NCBI RefSeq assembly: GCF_007483665.1
Contig: NZ_ML660185.1
Location: 162,178-226,177 of the forward strand
Direction of reading: 5' to 3'
Length of the DNA stretch: 64,000 nucleotides
Source: Catellatospora sichuanensis
GTDB lineage: Bacteria > Actinomycetota > Actinomycetes > Mycobacteriales > Micromonosporaceae
Part shown: piece by piece, positions 1 to 6,277 of the stretch
Layout: every line of letters begins with the position of its first letter
Numbering within the stretch: the stretch's first letter is position 1
Program-made: the position numbers and the translations under genes
Notes under the pieces: generated by a model
Told to the model about the DNA's origin: nothing
Database searches by the model: none
The model's input: the letters and a program-made list of their open reading frames with translations, nothing else

Positions 1-7
1 TGGACCC

Positions 8-45
8 GACGTGGCGCGGCACGGACGACCGTGCCGCGCCACGTC
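8..45. terminator. Perfect 17-bp hairpin, probable terminator
   Basis: The arms at 8-24 and 29-45 are perfectly complementary with a 4-base loop (ACGA). No gene in the window precedes it, so it probably ends a gene lying to the left. There is no U-tract, as is usual for high-GC actinobacterial hairpin terminators. Confidence 0.6.
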
Positions 46-142
46 CGTCATTCCGGGCTTGCCACCGCTCGAACGCGATCCGGCGCAGCGGAGTGTCGGC
101 GCAGGCAGCGCGAGAGGGCCCGCCGTCGGACGGCTCATGATC

Positions 143-154
143 TAGGCTGCGGTC
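143..154 (+). promoter_or_regulatory. Leaderless -10 element of the solute-binding gene
   Basis: TAGGCT at 143-148 matches the actinobacterial -10 pattern TAnnnT and lies 6 bases before the ATG at 155. No ribosome-binding site is present. Transcription would begin at or next to the start codon, giving a leaderless mRNA. Confidence 0.5.
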
Positions 155-874
155 ATGATCGCGAGTGCTGACGTCAGGCAGGACCTGGCTCCGACCGGTG
201 TGCTGCGGGCGTCCATCAACCTCGGCAACCCGGTGCTGGCGCAGGGCACGCCGGACGCGCCGAGCGGGGTGACGGTGGACATCGCACGGGAGGTCGGCGT
301 ACGCCTGGGCGTCGCCGTCGAGTTCGTCTGCTTCGACGCCGCCCGCAAGTCCCTGGAGGCGATGACGACCGGCCGGGCCGACCTCTGCTTCCTGGCGGTC
401 GAACCGGCCCGCGAGTCCGAGGTCGCGTTCACCGCCCCGTACGTCGTCATCGAGGCCGTGTACGCCGTCCCGGTGAACTCGTCCATCACCACACCTGACG
501 ACGTCGACCAGCCCGGTGTGCGCGTCGGTGTGAAGCGGGGATCCGCGTACGACCTGTTCCTGTCGCGCACCCTTCGGCACGCCGAGATCGTGCGCGGCGA
601 CGAGGGCGTCGAGGCGTTCCGTGTCCACGGCCTGGAGGTGGCGGCGGGCATCCGGCAGCCGATGAAGGAGTACGCCGCCGCGGATCCCGGCGTCCGGCTG
701 ATCGACGCGGCCTTCATGCAGATCCAGCAGGCCGTGGGCACGCGCCGGGACCGGCAGCCGCATACCGTCCGGTTCCTGCGCGACATCGTCGAGGAGCTGA
801 AGGCCGACGGATTCGTGGCCGAGGCGCTGCGGCGCTCGGGCCGGCTCGACGCGGCGGTCGCCCCGGCGGCCTGA
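155..874 (+). CDS. Family-3 solute-binding-like protein without signal peptide
   Basis: This 239-residue protein resembles periplasmic amino-acid-binding proteins (SBP_bac_3, PBPe fold). It has an N-terminal 'GVLRASINLGNP' lobe, 'GVTVDIAREVGVRLG', 'MTTGRADLCFLAVEPAR' and a late 'RVGVKRGSAYDLFL' hinge strand. Unlike transported members it begins directly with the mature fold: there is no hydrophobic signal, lipobox or Tat motif, and a leaderless -10 fixes the start at 155. It should therefore be cytoplasmic. No ABC permease or ATPase adjoins it. It may act as an internal small-molecule sensor or an enzyme of the cyclohexadienyl dehydratase type. The ligand cannot be inferred. It converges on the GH2 gene across a hairpin terminator. 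Confidence 0.8.
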   Translation: MIASADVRQDLAPTGVLRASINLGNPVLAQGTPDAPSGVTVDIAREVGVRLGVAVEFVCFDAARKSLEAMTTGRADLCFLAVEPARESEVAFTAPYVVIEAVYAVPVNSSITTPDDVDQPGVRVGVKRGSAYDLFLSRTLRHAEIVRGDEGVEAFRVHGLEVAAGIRQPMKEYAAADPGVRLIDAAFMQIQQAVGTRRDRQPHTVRFLRDIVEELKADGFVAEALRRSGRLDAAVAPAA

Positions 875-886
875 CCAGGCCGTAGA

Positions 887-921
887 CGGTGGTGACGGCG
901 CGCGCTGCGCCGTCACCACCG
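887..921. terminator. Bidirectional hairpin terminator
   Basis: Arms at 887-901 and 907-921 form a perfect 15-bp stem with a 5-base loop. It sits between the convergent ends of the solute-binding gene (874) and the GH2 gene (928), so it can serve both. Confidence 0.65.
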
Positions 922-927
922 GGTTCG

Positions 928-3585
928 CTACTGCTTCAGGAACTGCTGGGCGGGACTGCCGTTGCAGTCCCACAGCCGCAGGCGGGAGCCGTTGGCGGTG
1001 GAGCCGTTGGGCGAGTCGAGGCAGCGGTTGGACTGCGGGTTGCGCAGTGAGCCGTTTGCCTGCGGTATCCACTGCTGGGACCCGCCGGCGTTGCAGTCCC
1101 ACAGCTGGATGAGGGTGCCGTTGGCGGTGCCGTTGCCGGTGGCGTCCATGCAGCGGCCGAGGGTACGCAGGGTGGTGCCGTCCCAGGCCCACTTCTGGTC
1201 CACGGCCACGGACTGGCAGTCCCACAGCTGGACGGCCGCCCCGTTGCCGCCGGTGTCGTCGGCGGCGACGTCGACACACTTGCCGCCGGGGCCGATGATG
1301 TTGCTGGCCGCGGTGGACCCGCCGCCGACCCGGAACACCTGCGCCACGCTGCTGTTGCAGTCGTAGAGCTGGAGCCGCGCTCCGTTGGCCGTGGAGCCGC
1401 TCGGCGAGTCGAGGCAGCGGCCGGACTGCGGGTTGCGCAGCGAGCCGTTTGCCTGCTGCACCCACTGCTGAGCGCCGCCGCCGTTGCAGTCCCACAGCTG
1501 GATGAGGGTGCCGTTGGCGGTGCCGTTGCCGGTGGCGTCCATGCAGCGGCCCAGGGTCCGCAGCGCGCTGCCGTCCCAGGTCCAGCGCTGGTCGCCGGAG
1601 GTCGCCTGGCAGTCCCACAGCTGGACGGCCGAGCCGTTGCCGCCGGTGTCGTCGGCGGCGACGTCGACACACTTGCCGCCGGGGCCGATGATGCGCTGGC
1701 CGGGCGGCGGGCTGGTGTTGAGCGCCTTCGATGCGGCGATGATGCCCTGGTTGGCGGCGCGCACCCGGGCCGCGTCGAACTTGAGCACCTGCCGGTCGTA
1801 CGTCCAGAAGCCGTTGACCTCGCCCTCGACGTCGAACGGCTGCGTGTAGACCAGGCCGGACAGGCCACGGGTGTACATGAGGTTGGTGGACGAGTTGATC
1901 AGGCCCACGTAGCGGTCGGTGATGGACTGGGTGCTGGTGTGCATCTCGTACGCGCCGAAGCTTCCGTTCGGGCTGTACTCGTGGCCGGGGGTGCGCAGGC
2001 CCATGCCGCCGTACTCGCCGAGCACCGCGACGCGGGTGGCCGTCGGGGTCGGGGAGTCCGGGCCGACGTACATGTGCCAGTCCATGATGTCGCCGTTGCC
2101 GGGGTCGCCCTTGGACGCGCAGCAGTTGTATCCGCTGTGCGCGTTGACGAGCCGGGTCGGGTCCTGGTTCTTGACGTTCTGGGTGACCCGCGACGTGTCG
2201 GCGAGGTTCCACTCGCCCCAGCCCTCGTTGAACGGCACGTACACCACGACGGCGGGGGAGGAGCGGTGCTCGTCGACGAGTTCGCGCAGTTCGGTCTCCC
2301 ACTGGGCCTGCTGGGCCGCGTTGCCGGGGTCGCCCTTGCTCGGCATGTCCTGCCAGACCAGCAGGCCGAGGCGGTCGGCGTGGTAGAACCAGCGCTGCGG
2401 CTCGACCTTGATGTGCTTGCGGACCATGTTGAAGCCGAGGTCCTTGATCTTCTGCAGGTCGCCGGCCAGGGCCGCGTCGGTCGGCGCGGTGTACAGGCCG
2501 TCGGGCCAGAAGCCCTGGTCGAGGGTGCCGTTGTGCATGACGAACTGGCCGTTCAGGGTCGGCATCAGCTTGCCGTTGACCACGGCCTTGCCGACTTCGC
2601 GCATACCGAAGTAGTGCATGGTCTGGTCGACCGTCGCGCCTGAGCTGTTGCGCAGCGACAGGCGGAGGTTGTAGAGGAACGGGTCGTCGGGCGACCAGCG
2701 CCGTGCACTGGGCACCGGCACGGTGAACTCGGTGAAGCCGCCGGTGGCGGTGCCGACCACGGTGGTGCCGTTGAGTGCTTCGGCGTACACGGTGTGCCCG
2801 GTGACGGTGCCGCGGGTGAACACCCGGATCCGCAGGGTGTTGTTGCTCAGGTTGGGATAGAGGTCGGCGCTGTAGATCGACGCCGTGGGGGTCGGCTCCA
2901 TCCAGACCGTCTGCCAGATGCCCGACGTGGGGATGTAGAAGATGCCGCCGGGGTTGCGGACCTGTTTGCCGCGGGCCGGGTTGGAGCCCTCGGCGCCGGA
3001 GTCGGTCGGGTCGAACACCCGCACGATCAGCTCGTTGGTGCCCCCGTTGAGCTGCGGCGTGACGTCGAACTCGAACCGGTCGTAGCCGCCGGTGTGGGTG
3101 CCGACCTGTACGCCGTTGACCCAGACCGTGGTGCGCCAGTCCACCGCACCGAAGTGCAGCTGCACGCGGCGGCCGGCCCAGCCGGCCGGGACGGTGAAGG
3201 TGCGCCGGTAGGTCAGGTAGTAGCGGTTGTCGTTGGCGGGGCGTTTGATGCCCGACAGCGCCGACTCGACCGGGAACGGCACGTTGACGCGCTCGGGCAG
3301 ATTCTGGCCGAACACGGGCGCGCCGTTGGTGGTGGACTGGCTCAGCTGCCACTCGCCGTTGAGGTTCAGCCAGTCGGGTCGGGTCATCTGCGGACGGGGG
3401 TACTCCGGCAGCGGGGTGCCGTTGAGTGCCTGGCTGGTCCACGGGGTGGTCAGCGGTGAGGGCTGGGCAGGGGCGGCCGTGGCCGGAGCCGCGGCGGCGG
3501 CGAGGCCGCCGAGGACGGTGAGGATGCCGAGGGCGCCGTGGAGGACGGCGGTCAGCAGGCGCCGTCGATGACGTGCTGGGTGCAT
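928..3585 (-). CDS. Secreted glycoside hydrolase family 2 enzyme with two ricin-type CBM13 domains
   Basis: The protein has 885 residues. A Sec signal peptide (about 1-38, ending APATAAPA) is followed by a GH2 jelly-roll sugar-binding domain (about 70-230), an Ig-like domain (about 235-330) and a TIM barrel (about 335-620). The barrel carries 'FNEGWG' with the predicted acid/base E454 and 'VLGEYGG' with the predicted nucleophile E524. Two beta-trefoil CBM13 domains follow (about 632-757 and 763-885), each with QLWDC and CLD repeats. GH2 includes beta-galactosidases, beta-mannosidases and beta-glucuronidases; the substrate is not decidable here. The start has a GGGAGA ribosome-binding site. 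The two lectin domains are nearly identical at DNA level with a period of 393 bp. A 10-bp palindrome about 120 bp upstream is a possible LacI-family operator. Confidence 0.9.
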   Translation of the reverse strand: MHPARHRRRLLTAVLHGALGILTVLGGLAAAAAPATAAPAQPSPLTTPWTSQALNGTPLPEYPRPQMTRPDWLNLNGEWQLSQSTTNGAPVFGQNLPERVNVPFPVESALSGIKRPANDNRYYLTYRRTFTVPAGWAGRRVQLHFGAVDWRTTVWVNGVQVGTHTGGYDRFEFDVTPQLNGGTNELIVRVFDPTDSGAEGSNPARGKQVRNPGGIFYIPTSGIWQTVWMEPTPTASIYSADLYPNLSNNTLRIRVFTRGTVTGHTVYAEALNGTTVVGTATGGFTEFTVPVPSARRWSPDDPFLYNLRLSLRNSSGATVDQTMHYFGMREVGKAVVNGKLMPTLNGQFVMHNGTLDQGFWPDGLYTAPTDAALAGDLQKIKDLGFNMVRKHIKVEPQRWFYHADRLGLLVWQDMPSKGDPGNAAQQAQWETELRELVDEHRSSPAVVVYVPFNEGWGEWNLADTSRVTQNVKNQDPTRLVNAHSGYNCCASKGDPGNGDIMDWHMYVGPDSPTPTATRVAVLGEYGGMGLRTPGHEYSPNGSFGAYEMHTSTQSITDRYVGLINSSTNLMYTRGLSGLVYTQPFDVEGEVNGFWTYDRQVLKFDAARVRAANQGIIAASKALNTSPPPGQRIIGPGGKCVDVAADDTGGNGSAVQLWDCQATSGDQRWTWDGSALRTLGRCMDATGNGTANGTLIQLWDCNGGGAQQWVQQANGSLRNPQSGRCLDSPSGSTANGARLQLYDCNSSVAQVFRVGGGSTAASNIIGPGGKCVDVAADDTGGNGAAVQLWDCQSVAVDQKWAWDGTTLRTLGRCMDATGNGTANGTLIQLWDCNAGGSQQWIPQANGSLRNPQSNRCLDSPNGSTANGSRLRLWDCNGSPAQQFLKQ
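943..1700 (-). repeat. Tandem duplication of the CBM13 coding unit
   Basis: The two ricin-domain coding segments of the GH2 gene are near-identical with a period of 393 bp (131 codons). For example the block starting at 1091 recurs at 1484, and the block starting at 1253 recurs at 1646. The identity suggests recent duplication or gene conversion. Confidence 0.75.
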
Positions 3586-3705
3586 GGGGTCTCCCAGGGT
3601 CGTTACCGGGCCTGATGAGGCGTCGCCGAAAGCCTCATCGTGGTCAGGGAAGGCGGCGGCGACGTTCCGTAGCGGATCGTCGTCGTCCCAGAGCTCAACG
3701 GCTCT

Positions 3706-3715
3706 ATAACGTTAT
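3706..3715. promoter_or_regulatory. Candidate LacI-type operator upstream of the GH2 gene
   Basis: ATAACGTTAT is a perfect 10-bp palindrome centred on CG, the hallmark of LacI-family operators. It lies about 120 bp upstream of the GH2 start in an unusually AT-rich spot. The sequence differs from the arabinose-type operator further along, so another regulator is implied. Confidence 0.35.
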
Positions 3716-3803
3716 TTGCAGCTAATTGATACTCGTAGAGATACACGACTGTCAAGGTCTGGACACCGTCCGGAAACGAATCGCGGGCGGCTCGCGGCTG
3801 CGA

Positions 3804-4157
3804 TCAGGCGCGGCGCGAGGACAGCACGCAGAACTCGTTGCCCTCCGGGTCGGCGAGCACGACCCAGCTCTGCTCGCCCTGTCCGATGTAGACGCGCGTC
3901 GCACCGAGCGCGATCAGCTGGTCGACCTCGGCATCCCGGTCATCGGGGCGGAAGTCGAGGTGCAGCCGGTTCTTGCCGGTCTTCACATCGGAGACCGGCA
4001 CGAAGATGAGGCCGGGGAGCCGGTCGAGGGCGGGTCGGATCTCGTACCACCGCGGGTCGTCGTCGACGACCACCCAGCCGAGCGCCTCCCGCCACCAGCG
4101 GCCCAGTGCAGCCGGGTCATGCGCGTCGACGACGGTCTGTTCCCAGCTCAGGCTCAC
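3804..4157 (-). CDS. VOC (glyoxalase/bleomycin-resistance fold) family protein
   Basis: This 117-residue single-domain protein has the typical pattern of actinobacterial VOC proteins: 'DAHDPAALGRWWREALGW' at the N-terminus, 'NRLHLDF' in the middle and 'VVLADPEGNEFCVL' near the end. Metal-ligand positions are suggested by H65-type and E-type residues in the 'LHLDF' and 'GNEFCVL' strands, but the substrate is unknown. The start is GTG at 4157, supported by TAGGGT at 4164-4169, exactly 6 bases upstream; this suggests its own leaderless promoter. The gene lies 23 bp downstream of the DoxX gene on the same strand, next to an ECF41 sigma factor, whose neighbourhoods often hold small redox or detoxification genes. 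Confidence 0.85.
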   Translation of the reverse strand: MSLSWEQTVVDAHDPAALGRWWREALGWVVVDDDPRWYEIRPALDRLPGLIFVPVSDVKTGKNRLHLDFRPDDRDAEVDQLIALGATRVYIGQGEQSWVVLADPEGNEFCVLSSRRA

Positions 4158-4180
4158 CGGCCCACCCTAGCCGCGCCCGG

Positions 4181-4567
4181 TCAGCTGATGAACGTCTCGG
4201 AGCCGAAGCGGCCCCACGCCACGAAACCGGCCAGGACGAAATAGACCAGGTCTACGACCATGAGGGTGTACTCGCGACGCCGGATGCGGGTGATCGCCGC
4301 CCCGGTCATGATCATCATCAGGCCGACGGCGGCCAGCGGCACCAGAACCGGCGCGATGTCGAGCACGGCGGGCAGGATCAGGCCCACCGCGGCCAGGACC
4401 TCGAGCGCTCCGATGGTCTTCACGGCGCCGGCGCTGAAGTCCTCGACCCATTTCGCGCTGGGCCCGAATGCGGCGATCCGTTCCTTTGGCATGATCAGCT
4501 TGCCGGCCCCGCTGAACAGGTAGGCGGCGGCGAGCAATCCGGCGACGATCCACAGGGCGAGGTTCAT
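4181..4567 (-). CDS. DoxX family membrane protein
   Basis: The 128-residue product has four hydrophobic segments: 'LALWIVAGLLAAAYLFSGAGKLI', 'IGALEVLAAVGLILPAVL', 'VLVPLAAVGLMMIMTGAAI' and 'LMVVDLVYFVLAGFVAWG'. This is the DoxX-like four-helix inner-membrane architecture. I chose the ATG at 4567 over the longer reading frame because it has a GAGGAG ribosome-binding site and begins right at the first membrane helix. DoxX homologues are linked to redox or thiol-stress functions. The gene is divergent from the ECF41 sigma gene, a recurrent association, so it is a plausible target of that sigma factor. Confidence 0.85.
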   Translation of the reverse strand: MNLALWIVAGLLAAAYLFSGAGKLIMPKERIAAFGPSAKWVEDFSAGAVKTIGALEVLAAVGLILPAVLDIAPVLVPLAAVGLMMIMTGAAITRIRRREYTLMVVDLVYFVLAGFVAWGRFGSETFIS

Positions 4568-4689
4568 GAGGTTCTCCTCAGAGTCGGGCGACTCCGGCCT
4601 CACGGCGGGAGTGGCGACGGGTCCCGACCCTTCGGGCCGAGGCGTTCGGACATGGGATGCCGACGGCACGACGCGTGTGACAGCGCGGT

Positions 4690-4707
4690 CGCGTGACGCG
4701 CGTCACG
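4690..4707. promoter_or_regulatory. Palindrome in the DoxX/sigJ divergent promoter region
   Basis: CGTGACGCGCGTCACG is a perfect palindrome between the divergent DoxX and ECF41 sigma genes. It could be an operator or part of overlapping ECF41 promoters (the TGTCAC/CGTCAC-like elements occur on both strands). Confidence 0.35.
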
Positions 4708-4716
4708 GGCCGGGGC

Positions 4717-4743
4717 TGTCGCGGTTCGACCGTGGCCGGCGTC
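4717..4743 (+). promoter_or_regulatory. Candidate ECF41-type autoregulated promoter
   Basis: TGTCGCG (4717-4723), a 16-base spacer and CGTC (4740-4743) resemble the reported ECF41 promoter TGTCACA-N16-CGTC, matching 5 of 7 bases at -35 and all 4 at -10. It lies 34 bases before the sigma-gene ATG, so sigJ may activate itself. Confidence 0.4.
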
Positions 4744-4777
4744 TTGTGGTGCAGACCAGTGGGACAGGAGACCGCAC

Positions 4778-5674
4778 ATGAACGAGGACGGCGGGCCGGG
4801 CCCGGCCACCGAGGTGTTCGTCGCCCACCGCAACCTGCTCTTCACCGTCGCCTACGAGATGCTCGGCTCGGCGGCGGACGCGGAGGACGTCCTCCAGGAG
4901 ACGTGGCTGCGCTGGGCGGGCGTCGAGTTCGAGCAGGTGCGGGATCCGCGGGCATACCTGGTCAGGATCACCACCCGGCAGGCGCTGAGCAGGCTGCGTG
5001 TCCTCGGCCGGCGCAAGGAGTCCTACGTCGGCTCCTGGCTGCCCGAGCCACTGCTGACCACGCCCGACGTGGCCGAGGACGTCGAGCTCGCCGACAGCGT
5101 CTCGATGGCGATGCTGCTGGTGCTGGAGACGCTCGGGCCGACCGAGCGGGCGGTGTTCGTGCTGCGCGAGGTATTCGACCTCGGGTACGACGAGATCGCG
5201 GAGGCGGTGGGCAAGAGCCCGGCCACGGTCCGCCAGATCGCCCACCGGGCACGGGCACACGTCGCCGCACGCCGACCGCGTGACGTCGTATCCCCGGCCG
5301 AGAGCCGGGCTGTGCTCGAGGCCTTCCAGCGGGCGGTTCAGACGGGCGACATGCAGTCCCTGCTCGACATCCTCGCCCCGGACGTCGTCGTGCTGAGCGA
5401 TGGCGGCGGACTCAAGCAGGCCGTGCTGCGGCCCGTCGTGGGGGCCGACAAGGCGGCTCGCCTGCTGGCCGCCGGCTGGAAGAAGGTCGGCGCTCAGATC
5501 TCGTTCGAGCCGGTGCAGGTCAACGGCTGTCCGGGCCTGCTCATGCGGCTCGACGGGGAGCTCGACACGGTCGTGGCCGCGCGGGTGGAGGGCGGTGCCG
5601 TCCGCGGGCTCTACTTCGTGCGCAATCCCGAGAAACTGACGCGTGTGCAACGGGAGACGATCCTGAGCCGCTGA
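4778..5674 (+). CDS. sigJ: ECF41-family RNA polymerase sigma factor (SigJ type)
   Basis: The protein has 298 residues. Region sigma-2 (about 5-75, 'YEMLGSAADAEDVLQETWLRW') and sigma-4 (about 115-165, 'LGPTERAVFVLREVFDLGYDEIAEAVG' HTH) are followed by a SnoaL/NTF2-like C-terminal extension (about 175-298). Three signature motifs of ECF41 are present: 'WLPEP' in the linker, 'DGGG' in the extension and 'NPEKL' near the end (NPDKL in the family). In characterised ECF41 factors the extension controls activity in place of an anti-sigma factor, and no anti-sigma gene is seen here. The start has an AGGAG ribosome-binding site. The likely targets are the gene itself and the divergent DoxX gene. Confidence 0.92.
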   Translation: MNEDGGPGPATEVFVAHRNLLFTVAYEMLGSAADAEDVLQETWLRWAGVEFEQVRDPRAYLVRITTRQALSRLRVLGRRKESYVGSWLPEPLLTTPDVAEDVELADSVSMAMLLVLETLGPTERAVFVLREVFDLGYDEIAEAVGKSPATVRQIAHRARAHVAARRPRDVVSPAESRAVLEAFQRAVQTGDMQSLLDILAPDVVVLSDGGGLKQAVLRPVVGADKAARLLAAGWKKVGAQISFEPVQVNGCPGLLMRLDGELDTVVAARVEGGAVRGLYFVRNPEKLTRVQRETILSR

Positions 5675-5790
5675 GTGCCAAAGGGCTCGCCGACCTCCGG
5701 CCGGGCCGCCGGTTCGAGTGCGAGTGCGGACCGGCCCGCGGGTCTGCTCGCGGTCGGCGTGGTTTTCAGCGTCTGCCCAGCGCGGCTGGC

Positions 5791-5802
5791 TACCGTGGGC
5801 GC
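5791..5802 (+). promoter_or_regulatory. Leaderless -10 element of the 123-aa gene
   Basis: TACCGT at 5791-5796 lies 6 bases before the ATG at 5803, with no ribosome-binding site between. This fits a leaderless promoter and supports that start. Confidence 0.5.
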
Positions 5803-6174
5803 ATGGACGAGAACCGTGCTCGGCGAGTGGTGGACCGCCTGCGTGACCGCGGAGTCCCCGCGCACCTGTCCCTCGGGGGAGGGCACCGCAAGGTCGGTGT
5901 CCGGATCGCCCTACCCGACGGCCGCGAGGCGCTCTGGGACACCGACGGCACCGCGGGCCTGGAAGCGCAGGTGCTGCGTGACGGCATGCTGGTGGGGTTC
6001 GTGCCGCACATCCCCGGCTCCGAGGACTTCACCGAGGAACAGGTCATCGACGCCATCGCGCGCACCGACTACGACCAGCCGATCGCCCGCCAGCGCGCCG
6101 TGGCCCCGCCGCCCGCAGCCCCGCTGCCCATGGAGGGCGGCTTCTTCCGCCGCCTCCGCGACGGCTTCCGCTGA
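5803..6174 (+). CDS. Conserved-looking hypothetical protein, 123 aa
   Basis: I do not recognise a named family. The protein is soluble and compact, with 'RARRVVDRLRDRGVPAHLSLGGGHRKVGVRIALPDGREALWD' followed by acidic and proline-rich stretches and a basic end ('FFRRLRDGFR'). The N-terminal half looks like a small alpha/beta domain in which a helix precedes glycine-turn beta strands. Codon use is typical of the region and the leaderless -10 supports expression. It stands alone, 128 bp after the sigma gene, and ends at a strong hairpin shared with the convergent ABC permease gene. Confidence 0.7.
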   Translation: MDENRARRVVDRLRDRGVPAHLSLGGGHRKVGVRIALPDGREALWDTDGTAGLEAQVLRDGMLVGFVPHIPGSEDFTEEQVIDAIARTDYDQPIARQRAVAPPPAAPLPMEGGFFRRLRDGFR

Positions 6175-6187
6175 CCCCCACCTCCGG

Positions 6188-6246
6188 CAACTCTTAAAGA
6201 CTTGGGCCAAACCGGGTGTGCGGTAAGCCCAAGTCTCTAAGAGTTG
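6188..6246. terminator. Long bidirectional hairpin terminator
   Basis: Arms 6188-6207 and 6227-6246 pair over 20 bp with one mismatch around a 19-base loop. It separates the convergent 123-aa gene and the ABC permease gene. The stem base is CAACTCTTA/TAAGAGTTG, unusually AT-rich for this genome. Confidence 0.6.
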
Positions 6247-6277
6247 CGGCTCCGGGAGGCGGGCGCCGCCGCCCGGA

